From CAZKCI01 sp964584165 (GTDB taxonomy: Bacteria > Auribacterota > Erginobacteria > Erginobacterales > CAZKCI01): a DNA stretch of 64,000 bases. Under the pieces are notes generated by a model that worked only from the letters and a program-made list of their open reading frames with translations, ran no database searches and was not told where the DNA came from. Shown here piece after piece: positions 16,155-24,444 of this stretch (positions within the stretch are counted from its first letter, which is position 1; the number at the start of each line of letters is the position of its first letter). The translations under genes were made by a program, and so were the position numbers. Location of the stretch: positions 30,305 to 94,304 of the forward strand of contig CAZOYW010000008.1 of assembly GCA_964584165.1 (NCBI GenBank). The letters run 5' to 3'.

Positions 16155-16589
16155 ATGGAGATCGAAACCTTCGTCCTCTGCGACGCGGCCGTCGACTATC
16201 TCGGCAAGCTCTCGCTGCTCGGCACCTTCGATTCGATAACCGCTTCCTCCTTCCCCCTGGTCTGGCCGCACTGCGCGCTGGCCCTGCGGATCCGCTTCTC
16301 CCCGGTGGAGGAGGGGGAGCACAAGGTCCGGATCGTCTTTATCGACGGCGACGGCAAGCCCTTCCTCCCTCCGATGGAGGGGGGGATGGTCGTCCGCTTC
16401 GCCCCCGGGGCCGTCACCGCGGCGGCCAACCTGATCCTGAATATCCAGTCACTCAAAATCGACCGGCCGGGGGAATACGCGGTCGATCTCGCCATCGACG
16501 GCCGCCGGGAGAAGACGCTCCCCCTCTACGCGCGCCTCCGCCCGGACAAACCACCCTCCCCGCCCAACCGGAGCCCGGGGGCGGCTTGA
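16155..16589 (+). CDS. DUF6941-type conserved protein
   Basis: 144 residues from ATG 16155, chosen because AGGAG lies four bases upstream and homologues begin MEIETFVLCD. Recognisable family text: LCDAAVDYLGKLSLLGTFD, then CALALRIRFSPVEEGEHKVRI and LNIQSLKIDRPGEY. Predicted beta-rich cytoplasmic protein, no membrane segment, function unknown; I know it as a conserved hypothetical common in PVC-related genomes. It is inserted between LPS core genes. An upstream ATG at 16083 is in frame and sits directly behind the -10 element. Confidence 0.7.
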   Translation: MEIETFVLCDAAVDYLGKLSLLGTFDSITASSFPLVWPHCALALRIRFSPVEEGEHKVRIVFIDGDGKPFLPPMEGGMVVRFAPGAVTAAANLILNIQSLKIDRPGEYAVDLAIDGRREKTLPLYARLRPDKPPSPPNRSPGAA

Positions 16590-16625
16590 ACGGCGTCTTG
16601 CCCGTCCGTGGGCCGTCACCCCGGC

Positions 16626-17699
16626 ATGAAATCTCGAAATTTTAGTTTGTCTCCGCGGGAAGGCGGCGGAGCATCGCCGCATCCCGCGAAGGGACAATCT
16701 AAAATTTTGCTGGTCAAGCTCGGCTCGATCGGGGACGCGGTCAACACGGTCCCCCTGGCCGTCGCCCTCAAAACGGCCCGGCCCGATACGACGCTCGCCT
16801 GGCTGATCGAGCCGAAGTCGCTTCCGGCCGTGGAGGGGATCCGCGCGGTGGACCGCTTCATCGTCTTCGACCGCCCCGCCGGCCTCCCGGCCGCCCTCCG
16901 GGCCCTTCGCGAGGTCCGTTCCTTCCGCCCCGAACTGGTCATCGACCTCCAGAGGATACTGCGGGCAGCCTTCTTCACCTTCCTCTCCGGCTCCCCCCGC
17001 CGCCTCGGCTTCGACCGATCGAGGTGCAAGGAGGGCTCCTGGCTCTTCACCAACGAGAAGATCGCTCCCGCCGATCCCTCCCGCCACATGGTCGAGCAGT
17101 ATCTCGAGTTCGCCGCCTACCTCGGCTGTCCTCCGTCCGCCCCGGTTTTCGATCTTCCCGTCGGCGAGGCGGCGCGGACGGCCGCCCGCGCCCTGCTGAT
17201 CGCCGCCGGCGTCGGCGGTCCGTTCGTCGCGCTCAACATCGGCGCGACCAAGCCGGCCAATCGATGGCCGGAGGCGAACGCGGCGGCCTTCTGCCGCCTG
17301 GTCGCGGAGACGACCGGCCGGGCGGTCGTCCTGGCTGGAGGAGCGCAGGACGCCCCCCGGGCCCGGGCGATCGCGGAACGGGCCGCCCGCCCCGGTCGCG
17401 TCGTGGAGCTCGCGGGCAAAACGACGCTGCGGGAGCTCTCCGGTGTCCTCCTCTCCGCCCGGGTCGTGGTCTCCAACGACTCGGGCCCGATGCACATCGC
17501 CTCGGCCCTGGGCGTCCCGACGGTCGGACTCTTCGGCCCGTCCGACCCCCGGCGCACCGGACCCTATCGCCACCTCTCGCTGGTCGTCCGCTCCTCTGTC
17601 CCCTGCGCCCCCTGCGGGAAGCGCCGCTGCCGGAGGGCCGTCTGCATGGAGGCGATCCGGCCGGAGGAGGTCCTGGAAAGGGTCCGGCCCTATCTTTGA
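16626..17699 (+). CDS. GT9 heptosyltransferase (WaaC-like)
   Basis: Lipopolysaccharide heptosyltransferase family, probably adding a core heptose from ADP-heptose. The conserved body starts KILLVKLGSIGDAVNTVP, a heptosyltransferase I-like opening, and continues with SRHMVEQYLEFAAYLG, ALNIGATKPANRWP and VVSNDSGPMHIASALGVPT. The tail has CAPCGKRRC like the waaF gene. ATG 16626 would add 27 residues encoded by an imperfect hairpin (16637-16707). GT9 proteins normally begin at KILLVKLG, so a TTG at 16707 is a real alternative start. Assigned as the first-heptose enzyme by pairing with waaF; exact acceptor uncertain. Confidence 0.82.
   Translation: MKSRNFSLSPREGGGASPHPAKGQSKILLVKLGSIGDAVNTVPLAVALKTARPDTTLAWLIEPKSLPAVEGIRAVDRFIVFDRPAGLPAALRALREVRSFRPELVIDLQRILRAAFFTFLSGSPRRLGFDRSRCKEGSWLFTNEKIAPADPSRHMVEQYLEFAAYLGCPPSAPVFDLPVGEAARTAARALLIAAGVGGPFVALNIGATKPANRWPEANAAAFCRLVAETTGRAVVLAGGAQDAPRARAIAERAARPGRVVELAGKTTLRELSGVLLSARVVVSNDSGPMHIASALGVPTVGLFGPSDPRRTGPYRHLSLVVRSSVPCAPCGKRRCRRAVCMEAIRPEEVLERVRPYL
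16637..16707. repeat. Imperfect 70-base hairpin at the start of the GT9 gene
   Basis: AAATTTTAG.TTGTC and CGCGGGA on the left (16637-16660) match inverted CCCGCGAAGGGACAATCT and AAAATTTT on the right (16682-16707). The inner GGCGGCG/CGCCGC extends the stem. A few mismatches mark it as an older, decaying palindrome. Confidence 0.75.
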
Positions 17700-17710
17700 T
17701 CTTAGCCGGG

Positions 17711-17740
17711 CAATTTCAGATTTGAGATTTCAAATCTGGA
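17711..17740. repeat. AGATTTC word repeat, short copy
   Basis: AATTTCAGATTTGAGATTTC followed by AAATCTGG, self-complementary and sharing words with 8450-8520. Confidence 0.7.
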
Positions 17741-17761
17741 CTGACTTATAACATCCCGGAT

Positions 17762-18640
17762 ATGAAACTAGCGAAACTGCAACGGAGGCTCCCCCCCGGT
17801 TTCTCTTTGGCCGAAAAGGGGGGATCCGTCTGGGTTGTCCGCGACGGCTGGGAGAAGGTCCTCGTACCGCTGGGGGGAAGATCGCGGGAGGAGCTGGCCG
17901 CCGCCTTCCCGGGAGCGGAGTATCTCCGCGGCCGGGGGCGGCCGCTCGTTCTCGCGATCGGAGGGAAGCGCCTGGTCGTCCGCCGCTACCGCCACGGCGG
18001 GCTCCTGGGCGGAATCACGGGAGATCTCCTAGCCGGGAGCGGGCGCCCCTTGAGGGAGCTCGCCGTCCTCGAGCGCGCCCGCGCCGACGGCCTCCCCGTC
18101 CCGCTCGCCCTGGGCCTCTTCCTCCGCCCGGCGCGGGCCGGAACGATCCGGGCGGACCTGATCACGGAACAGATCCTGGGCGCCCAGGATCTCCTCGGCC
18201 TCCTGGCGGCGGAGGGGAGCGGGTCCCTGCGAGCCGACCAAGCCGTCCGCTCCGCCGGCCGCCTGGTCGCCCGCGCCCATGAGAAGGGTCTCTACCACGC
18301 GGATTTGAACTTGAAGAACATACTGATCCGGCCGGGGGACCGCCGAGCGGAGGCCTATCTGCTCGACCTGGACCAATCCTTATTCCGTCCGCGCTTGCCG
18401 CGGCCGGAAAAAGAGAGAAATCTTTTGCGTTTATACCGCTCCTACTTGAAAATGGCCTTCCCGAAGCGAGCCGACCCCCGGCCCGCGCTGCGCTTTCTTC
18501 TGGCCTACGCCCCCCGCGACCGGGCCTTCCGGCGTTCCCTCGTCCGCCGGGCGCAGGGGGGAGGGGAGCGGTGGCATCGCTGGCATTGGCGGATGCGCGA
18601 GAAAGTCTTCGGCTCGCGCTACGCCGGGTCCCGAGAATAG
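17762..18640 (+). CDS. Kdo kinase-like protein (KdkA/WaaP family)
   Basis: Small protein-kinase-fold enzyme, 292 residues, related to 3-deoxy-D-manno-octulosonic acid kinase and WaaP heptose kinase. Key elements: KRLVVRRYRHGG (nucleotide-binding region with Lys/Arg), then the catalytic HADLNLKNIL near residue 180 and YLLDLDQSLF (DFG-equivalent Asp). It ends with basic residues suited to a membrane-surface LPS acceptor. In the core block, between heptosyltransferase and WaaG-like genes, a role in phosphorylating Kdo or heptose is the natural reading. No Shine-Dalgarno before the ATG. Confidence 0.8.
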   Translation: MKLAKLQRRLPPGFSLAEKGGSVWVVRDGWEKVLVPLGGRSREELAAAFPGAEYLRGRGRPLVLAIGGKRLVVRRYRHGGLLGGITGDLLAGSGRPLRELAVLERARADGLPVPLALGLFLRPARAGTIRADLITEQILGAQDLLGLLAAEGSGSLRADQAVRSAGRLVARAHEKGLYHADLNLKNILIRPGDRRAEAYLLDLDQSLFRPRLPRPEKERNLLRLYRSYLKMAFPKRADPRPALRFLLAYAPRDRAFRRSLVRRAQGGGERWHRWHWRMREKVFGSRYAGSRE

Positions 18641-18683
18641 CGTCGCCGGCGGTGGAGGTTGTTGGATGTGAATTGATATTTTT

Positions 18684-18713
18684 CGGATGATCGGCGGGAT
18701 CGCCGATCATCCG
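18684..18713 (+). other. 13-bp hairpin before the WaaG-like gene
   Basis: CGGATGATCGGCG pairs perfectly with CGCCGATCATCCG around GGAT, ending seven bases before the ATG at 18721. There is no T-tract and no Shine-Dalgarno between hairpin and start. Confidence 0.6.
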
Positions 18714-18720
18714 CAAAATA

Positions 18721-19932
18721 ATGAAGATCGCCCTCTGCCTGGAAAACTTTAACCCCGCCCGCGGCGGCGCGGAGCGCTATGTCTCCGATCTCGCCCACCT
18801 CCTCTGCCACGAGGGGCACCAGGTCCACATCCACACCCTGTCCAGCACGGTCTCCCCGCGGGACAACCTCTTCGTCCACTTCGTTCAGGTCCCGCTCCGG
18901 CCGAAGTGGCTGCGCACGCTCGCCTTCGCCCTCGGGGTCAAGCGGCAGGTCCGCGCCGGTTCCTACGACGTGATCCATTCCTTCGGGCGGACGCTGGGGA
19001 TGCACGTCTTCCAGCCCCTGGGGGGGTCGCAGATGGCCTCCCTGCTCGGAAACCTCCGCTCGATCTCCCGCCCCCTCGCCAAGGGCTTGCGGGCGCTGGG
19101 CTACGTCTTCAGCCTCCGCCGTTTCTCCTATTTCCTGGTGGAGAGAGCCCAGATGAGGGACGCCCGCCTGGTCATCGCCATCTCGCCCATGGTGAGGAAC
19201 GACCTGATCCGCCATAACCGGATGAAGCCGGAAGAGGTGAGGATCGTGAGAAACGGGGTGGACCTGGAGAAATTCCACCCCCGCAACGTCCCCCTCCACC
19301 GCCAGGCCGTCCGGCGGGAGCTCGGCCTGAAGGAAGACGACATCCTCATCCTCTTTGTCGCGCACAACTTCCGCCTCAAGGGGCTCCTGCCCCTGATGCG
19401 GGCGCTCTCCCGCCTCCGATCGCCCGGGGCTTCGTACCATCTGGCGGTGCTGGGGGAGGGGAAGATCTCCCGCTACGCCGCCCTCGCCCGTCGCCTGGGA
19501 GTGGGGGAGGGGGTGATCTTTCTGGGGAGCCGGGAGGACACCCCCCGCTACTACGCCGCCGCCGACATCTTCGTCCATCCCAGTTTCTACGACCCCTCCG
19601 CTCTCGTGGTCCTGGAGGCGATGGCGAGCGGCCTCCCGGCCATCACCACCACCTTCTGCGGGACCTCCGAGATCATCACCCAGGGGAAGGAGGGGTTCGT
19701 GGTCGAAACCCCCCGGGACATCTTCGTCCTGGTCGAGATGATCCGTCGCCTGGCCGATCCCGGGCTGAGGAAGGCGATGGGGGCGGCGGCGCGGCGGCGG
19801 GCGGAGGAGTTCCCCTACCGCCGCAACATGCAGGAGATCCTGGAAATCTATGATGAATGTTTTGGCCATCGCGGCCGATCCGCAGTCGGCGTCCTGCCGC
19901 TTCCGGGTCCGTCAGTACCAGGGACCGCTTAG
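18721..19932 (+). CDS. GT4 glycosyltransferase, WaaG-like
   Basis: 403 residues, GT-B fold. MKIALCLENFNPARGGAERY with the GG(A/G)E loop, the mid-chain IHSFGRTLGMHVFQPLGGSQ typical of UDP-glucose:heptosyl-LPS glucosyltransferase WaaG, then VRNGVDLEKFHP and the donor-site HPSFYDPSALVVLEAMASGLP with the E-x7-E pattern. It probably adds the first outer-core hexose. The last 27 residues (GHRGRSAVGVLPLP...) run through the start of the next gene for 83 bases. This suggests a lost earlier stop near the ATG of the downstream gene. Confidence 0.85.
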   Translation: MKIALCLENFNPARGGAERYVSDLAHLLCHEGHQVHIHTLSSTVSPRDNLFVHFVQVPLRPKWLRTLAFALGVKRQVRAGSYDVIHSFGRTLGMHVFQPLGGSQMASLLGNLRSISRPLAKGLRALGYVFSLRRFSYFLVERAQMRDARLVIAISPMVRNDLIRHNRMKPEEVRIVRNGVDLEKFHPRNVPLHRQAVRRELGLKEDDILILFVAHNFRLKGLLPLMRALSRLRSPGASYHLAVLGEGKISRYAALARRLGVGEGVIFLGSREDTPRYYAAADIFVHPSFYDPSALVVLEAMASGLPAITTTFCGTSEIITQGKEGFVVETPRDIFVLVEMIRRLADPGLRKAMGAAARRRAEEFPYRRNMQEILEIYDECFGHRGRSAVGVLPLPGPSVPGTA

Positions 19933-20842
19933 TCCGGAAGGGATCGCCCTGCAGGTCTCCGCCCTGGGGCCGCGCGGCCCCGGGCGAAAGCGCCTCCTCG
20001 ACCGGGCCGGCGACTTCGACGCCGTGCTCGTCCACCGGAAGCTTCTCAACCCCTTCGACTTCCGCCGCTTGCGCCGGAAAGCCCGGCGGCTGATCTTCGA
20101 CTTCGACGACGCGCTGATCTACCGGGATTCGAACTCCCCCCGGCGCTTCTCGCTCTCCCGCCGCGCCGGCTTCCGGCGCCTGGTCTCCGGGGTGGACCTC
20201 GTCATTGCCGGCAACGAGTATCTGGCCGATCTCGCCCGTCCCCAAGGCCGCCCCGTGCGGGTCCTGCCCACGCCGGTCGATCTCGCCCCCTTCCCGGATC
20301 GGCCGGCGGGGGAGCAAAGCGAGGTCGTCGGGTGGATGGGGACGAAGAGCAACTTCGTCTACCTCCGCCTGGCCGAGGAGGCGCTTCGCCGCCTCTCCCG
20401 GTCCCGTCCCGGTTTCGTCTTCCGGACCGTCTCCGACGGGGACCCCGCCCTCCCCGGCGTCCGCCTCGACGCCCGGCGCTGGTCGCTCGAGTCCGAGGTC
20501 CGGGAGCTTAGGGGCTTCGGCCTCGGGATCATGCCCCTTTTCGACGACGAATGGGCGCGGGGCAAATGCGCGCTCAAGATCCTGCAGTATTTCGCCGCCT
20601 TTCTCCCCGTCGTCTGCTCCCCGGTGGGGGCCAATCGCGAAGCGGTGAGCGAGGGCATAAGCGGCCGTTTCGCCCGCTCGCCCGGCGAATGGGAGGAGGC
20701 GATCGTCTCCCTCCTCCGCTCGCCGGAGGAGAGGGCGAGGATGGGGCGGGCGGGACGGCGGCTGGTGGAGGAGAGGTATGCGCTCTTAGTCCTCGCCCCC
20801 CGCTTCGCCGCCCTTCTCCGCGGAGAGGAGGAAGAACAGTGA
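19850..20842 (+). CDS. Glycosyltransferase, GT4-like
   Basis: 330 residues beginning MMNVLAIAADPQSASCRFRV, a start style shared by GT4-type sugar transferases that begin with SxxxRxR. Middle text LIFDFDDALIY and GVDLVIAGNEYLADLA, and donor domain VVGWMGTKSNFVYL, GIMPLFDDEWARGKCALKILQY and VGANREAVSEG support a GT-B transferase. Role: further core or O-chain sugar transfer, donor unknown. It overlaps the 3' end of the WaaG-like gene by 83 bases in another frame, so the two are translationally linked. Confidence 0.75.
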   Translation: MMNVLAIAADPQSASCRFRVRQYQGPLSPEGIALQVSALGPRGPGRKRLLDRAGDFDAVLVHRKLLNPFDFRRLRRKARRLIFDFDDALIYRDSNSPRRFSLSRRAGFRRLVSGVDLVIAGNEYLADLARPQGRPVRVLPTPVDLAPFPDRPAGEQSEVVGWMGTKSNFVYLRLAEEALRRLSRSRPGFVFRTVSDGDPALPGVRLDARRWSLESEVRELRGFGLGIMPLFDDEWARGKCALKILQYFAAFLPVVCSPVGANREAVSEGISGRFARSPGEWEEAIVSLLRSPEERARMGRAGRRLVEERYALLVLAPRFAALLRGEEEEQ

Positions 20843-20979
20843 TCAGTAATCAGTGATCAGTAATCAGTGATCAGTAATCAGTGATCAGCAAATAGGGTAC
20901 GGTCAGGAAGTGATAAACAATCATGGGATTTGGGAGCGATTGCTTTTACTGATAACTGATCACTGATTACCGATTACTA
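20841..20979. repeat. TGATCAGTAATCAG word repeat with inverted arms
   Basis: Left arm 20841-20892: near-perfect tandem copies of a 14-base unit, GTGATCAGTAATCA. Right arm 20948-20979: ACTGATAACTGATCACTGAT and onward. The 55-base spacer is unique. Right arm runs to within seven bases of the next ATG. Confidence 0.9.
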
Positions 20980-20986
20980 GTTTTCC

Positions 20987-21943
20987 ATGGACCTCACCGT
21001 CGCCATCGTCAGTTTCAACTCCCGGGAGGATCTTCGCGCCTGCCTCGCCTCCCTCCCCGCCGGGGTTGAAACGAGGGTCGTCGACAACGGGTCGGGCGAC
21101 GGCTCCGCGGACATGGTCCGGGCGGAGTTCCCGGGCGTCGCCCTGATCGCAAACCGTTCGAACCGGGGCTTCGCCGCCGCCTGCAACCAGGCTCTCCGGG
21201 GAGCGCGGGGGAGATATTGCCTCCTCCTCAACCCCGACACGGTCATGCCCCCCGGCTCGCTCGAGGAGATGGTCCGGTTCCTGGACGTCCATCCCCGCGC
21301 CGCGGCCGCCGGCTGCCGTCTCCTCAACCCCGACGGGTCGCTCCAGCCCTCGGTCCGCTCCTTCCCCACCCCCGCGGCGGCGCTCGGGGAGTTCACGATC
21401 CTCAAGCGGTTCGGCCTCTTCCGGACCGCTCTCCGCCGCTACCGGCGGGAGGATTTCGACTACAACCGGGAGTCGCGGATCGAACAGCCGATGGGGGCGG
21501 CCCTCTTCCTCCGGCGGGAGTCCTGGGAGGCGGCGGGGGGGATGGACGAGGGGTATTTCCTCTACCTGGAGGAGGTCGATCTCTGCCGCCGCCTGGCCGC
21601 CGCCGGGGGCGAGATCTGGTATGCGCCCCGTCCCGCGATCGTCCACGCCGGCGGGAAATCCACCGGCCCCTCCGGCGCCTTCGCCGCCTTCCACCTCCTC
21701 CGCGGCTACTGCCGCTACTTCCGCGCGTTCCGTCCGGAGGCGGGGCCGGCCCTCTTCCTCGCCCTCTTCAAGCCGCTCTGCCTTCTCGAGATCGCCGCCG
21801 CCTTTCTCGAGTCCGGCGTCGCCCTGGCGGCCCGGTCTTTCCTCCGGGCGCCGGCGGAGAAGGTCGAGCGGGCGCGCCGCCGGTTCCGGCGCAAGCTGGA
21901 CTTCCTCAGGGGTTACGCCTGGGAATTCCTTTTCCGCGCATGA
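20987..21943 (+). CDS. GT2 glycosyltransferase, rhamnosyltransferase-like
   Basis: 318 residues, GT-A fold. MDLTVAIVSFNSREDLRACL, then RVVDNGSGDGSADMV, ANRSNRGFAAACNQ and LLLNPDTVMPPGSL (DxD region NPD) match the WcaA/rhamnosyltransferase type that uses dTDP- or UDP-sugars. MGAALFLRRESWEAAGGMDE and YLEEVDLCRRL are the acceptor-side motifs. The C-terminus has a hydrophobic helix (FLALFKPLCLLEIAAAFL), so it is likely membrane-associated. ATGA overlap with the ligase gene. No Shine-Dalgarno, the repeat reaches almost to the start. Confidence 0.85.
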   Translation: MDLTVAIVSFNSREDLRACLASLPAGVETRVVDNGSGDGSADMVRAEFPGVALIANRSNRGFAAACNQALRGARGRYCLLLNPDTVMPPGSLEEMVRFLDVHPRAAAAGCRLLNPDGSLQPSVRSFPTPAAALGEFTILKRFGLFRTALRRYRREDFDYNRESRIEQPMGAALFLRRESWEAAGGMDEGYFLYLEEVDLCRRLAAAGGEIWYAPRPAIVHAGGKSTGPSGAFAAFHLLRGYCRYFRAFRPEAGPALFLALFKPLCLLEIAAAFLESGVALAARSFLRAPAEKVERARRRFRRKLDFLRGYAWEFLFRA

Positions 21944-23259
21944 AACGCTTTTCCGACGCCTACCGCGCCATCCTGACCGGCGCCCTCCTGGTCCTGGTCG
22001 CCCTGATCGGCCTCGGCCAGGTCGGTCTCAACTCCGGAGAGCGGTCTCCCTCCTCGCTCGAACAGCCTCTCTTCTCGCTGCGCGCCCCGGCGCTCGAACC
22101 GATCCGGTTCAGCGCGGGCGGAAAACTCCACGACTTCGCCTTCGCCCTCTTCTTCTTCTGGGCCCTGGGCTGTCTCTGGGACGGGAAGATCCGCCCTTTC
22201 CGCTCCGGGCTGGCCGGGGCGGTCCTCGCCTATCTCCTGGTCTGCACACTCGCCTGGGCTCTTTCCCCCTGGCGGTCCCAGGGCTGGCGGGAGGGGCTCC
22301 GGGAGGTCCTCGCCTCCGGCGCGCTCGCCCTGACCGCCCTTTTCGTCCTGCGCCGGCCGATCTTGCAGAAGGCCGCGGCGTTCGTGCTCTTCGCGGCGGT
22401 CTTCGCCTCGACGCTGGGCGGGCTTTATCTCTACCGGGAGGGGGTCTATTTCCCGGGCGCCGCCCACCGGATCTGGCTCGCCTTCCTCCACCCCAACGCC
22501 GGGGGCTCCGCCCTCCTCCTCCTCCTCCCCATCTCCCTCGCCTTCCTCCTCTTCCCCGCGCCGTCCGGGCTGAAGGTCCTGGCCGGGGCGGTCTCCCTCG
22601 CCTTCTCGGCCGCGATGCTCCTCACCTTCTCCCGGACCGCCTGGATCTGCCTCCTCTTCGCATTTGTCATCCTCTCCGCGGGCTGGCCGGGGAGATGGCG
22701 CCTCTGGTCGGCGGTGCTCCTCGCGGTCTTCCTGGTCGTCCTGGGCGCCGCCGCCGGCCCCCGCTCGTACTTCCGGGAGCGGGTGCGGTCCGTCCTCGAC
22801 GTCTCCCGCGACGTCAACCTGATGAAGCGCCGCATCTACTGGGAGGGGACGGTCCGGCTGATCGCCCGTCGTCCGATCCTCGGCTACGGGACGGGCTACC
22901 GGCCTTTCATGGCCGTCTGGGAAGCCCAAGAGGAGCCGGTCTTCCTCACTCCGACCGGCGAGAAGCCGATCCATTCCCATAACCTCTACCTCGCGCTCGG
23001 TTTCGCCTCCGGCCTCGCCGGCCTCTTCGCCTTCCTCGCCGTTCTCTGGCGGCTCTTCGCTGTGCTGCGCCGGCGCCTCCTCTGGTCCGGGGATTGGTTC
23101 TTCTGCGCCCTCGGCCACGGCCTCCTGGCCGGCTTCGCCGGTTTTCTGGCCGGCGGCCTGATCGACCACCCCCTTTTCACCGTCCGCCTCGCCTTCCTCT
23201 TCTGGTTCCTGGTCGGCCTCGCCGGCTCCCGCGAGGCGTCGGCCTCGCCCGGCGAATGA
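21940..23259 (+). CDS. waaL: O-antigen ligase family membrane protein
   Basis: 439 residues from ATG 21940, which overlaps the previous stop as ATGA. Around ten hydrophobic segments, e.g. AILTGALLVLVALIGLG, AGAVLAYLLVCTLAWAL and ALLLLLPISLAFLLFPA. Near residue 295 comes MKRRIYWEGTVRLIARRPIL followed by GYGTGYR, and then HSHNLYLALGFASGLAGLF, the periplasmic loop and motif of the Wzy_C/WaaL family (PF04932). Ligase and O-antigen polymerase are hard to tell apart from sequence; being the last gene of the core block favours ligase. Joins O-chains to lipid A-core on the outer face of the inner membrane. Confidence 0.78.
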   Translation: MKRFSDAYRAILTGALLVLVALIGLGQVGLNSGERSPSSLEQPLFSLRAPALEPIRFSAGGKLHDFAFALFFFWALGCLWDGKIRPFRSGLAGAVLAYLLVCTLAWALSPWRSQGWREGLREVLASGALALTALFVLRRPILQKAAAFVLFAAVFASTLGGLYLYREGVYFPGAAHRIWLAFLHPNAGGSALLLLLPISLAFLLFPAPSGLKVLAGAVSLAFSAAMLLTFSRTAWICLLFAFVILSAGWPGRWRLWSAVLLAVFLVVLGAAAGPRSYFRERVRSVLDVSRDVNLMKRRIYWEGTVRLIARRPILGYGTGYRPFMAVWEAQEEPVFLTPTGEKPIHSHNLYLALGFASGLAGLFAFLAVLWRLFAVLRRRLLWSGDWFFCALGHGLLAGFAGFLAGGLIDHPLFTVRLAFLFWFLVGLAGSREASASPGE

Positions 23260-23318
23260 CTTCCACGAATTATTGCGAGTATTAACATGAATGGGATGGC
23301 GTAGCTCCCAGCAGAATG

Positions 23319-23352
23319 CCCTGAACCCTAAACCCTGAATCCTGAACCCTTC
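23319..23352. repeat. CCCTGAA word repeat, single arm
   Basis: Four copies of CCCTGAACC/CCCTAAACC, the right-arm wording of the GTTCA family, without a visible left arm. Confidence 0.75.
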
Positions 23353-23432
23353 TCCTCCCCCTATGCGTTGAACCGATCGGCCGGATACTGACACAGGCCG
23401 GCCGCGTTCTCTCCGGGCCGCCCCCCTCGCCC

Positions 23433-23460
23433 TTGACAGGGGAGGGGGTTCTGCTACCAT
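23433..23460 (+). promoter_or_regulatory. Sigma70-type promoter of the heptose/Kdo operon
   Basis: Consensus TTGACA at 23433-23438, 16-base spacer, TACCAT at 23455-23460. The predicted start is about 45 bases before ATG 23512. It would drive the tightly overlapping run 23512-26748. Confidence 0.65.
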
Positions 23461-23511
23461 AAGCGCCTTCAATCGTCCGGTTGCATCCGTCCCCAGTCCG
23501 GGGAGAGGCCC

Positions 23512-24444
23512 ATGGTCGATTTCCAGAAAATCAAGACCCTCCCGATCCGGCGCATACCGCACAAGGTCAAGATCGCCGACTTCGCCAAACCCTGCCCGCC
23601 CGGCTCCTCCTGGGGGGAGTTCCTGGCATCTCTCCCCAACATCCTAGCCGCCAAGGACTTCCGCGATCTGGCCCGGAGGATCGTCCGAACCCGGCGGGAG
23701 GGGCACCCCCTGATCGTCGGGATCGGCGGGCATGTGATCAAATGCGGCCTCTCCGCACTCCTCATCGACCTGATGGAGAGAGGCGTGATCACGGCCCTGG
23801 CCATGAACGGCTCGGCCGCCATCCACGACTTCGAGATCGCCTTAATCGGCGAGACCTCCGAGGACGTCCCCTCCTCCCTGGAGGACGGGATCTTCGGGAT
23901 GGCCGAAGAGACCGGGAGGATGCTGAACGAAGCGATCAAGATGGGCGTGAAGCGCGGCTGGGGGACGGGGGAGGCGATCGGCCGCTTCATCGAGACGAAG
24001 AAGCTTCCCCACCGCTCCCTCTCCGTCCTCGCCCGGGGGTTCGCGCTGGGCCTCCCCCTGACCGTCCACATCGCCATCGGCACCGACACCATCCACTCCC
24101 ATCCCGCCGCCTCCGGCGCCGCCCTGGGCGAGTCCTCCCTCCAAGACTTCCGCCTTCTCGCCGGCCTGGTGGCCGCCTGCGAGTCCGGCGGCTACATCAA
24201 CATCGGCTCCGCCGTGGTCCTGCCCGAGGTTTTTCTGAAGACGGTCGCGATCGCCCGCAACCTAGGGAAGAAGCTCGAGGGGCTCTGGACGGCCAACTTC
24301 GACATGATCCGGGGGTACCGGCCGATGGAGAACGTGATCAAACGTCCCCCGGGGCGGAAGGGAAGGGGATACGCTTTCCTGGGGCAGCACGAGATCATGA
24401 TCCCCCTCCTCCGGCGGGCGGTGATCGAGGAGATGGAGCGATGA
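23512..24444 (+). CDS. Conserved protein of unknown function in the heptose operon
   Basis: 310 residues, no signal or membrane segments. Strongly patterned, enzyme-like text: PLIVGIGGHVIKCGLSALLI, LAMNGSAAIHDFEIALIGET, HIAIGTDTIHSHPAASG, GGYINIGSAVVLPEVFLK and a closing FDMIRGYRP. Glycine-rich GIGGH and repeated His/Asp motifs suggest a nucleotide- or metal-binding enzyme with a Rossmann-like core, but I do not recognise a characterised family. It is first in an operon and overlaps hldA as ATGA, so a link to heptose or Kdo precursor metabolism is likely. GAGAGGC precedes the ATG as a weak ribosome binding site. Confidence 0.8.
   Translation: MVDFQKIKTLPIRRIPHKVKIADFAKPCPPGSSWGEFLASLPNILAAKDFRDLARRIVRTRREGHPLIVGIGGHVIKCGLSALLIDLMERGVITALAMNGSAAIHDFEIALIGETSEDVPSSLEDGIFGMAEETGRMLNEAIKMGVKRGWGTGEAIGRFIETKKLPHRSLSVLARGFALGLPLTVHIAIGTDTIHSHPAASGAALGESSLQDFRLLAGLVAACESGGYINIGSAVVLPEVFLKTVAIARNLGKKLEGLWTANFDMIRGYRPMENVIKRPPGRKGRGYAFLGQHEIMIPLLRRAVIEEMER

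Noticed and set aside
20841..20979. CRISPR array
   Set aside because: Units are 7-14 bases without unique spacers between repeats, and no cas gene is nearby.
21217..21939. Extended N-terminus in the O-antigen ligase frame, overlapping the GT2 gene
   Set aside because: The segment is Pro/Arg-rich shadow coding; the ligase proper starts at ATG 21940 with an ATGA overlap.
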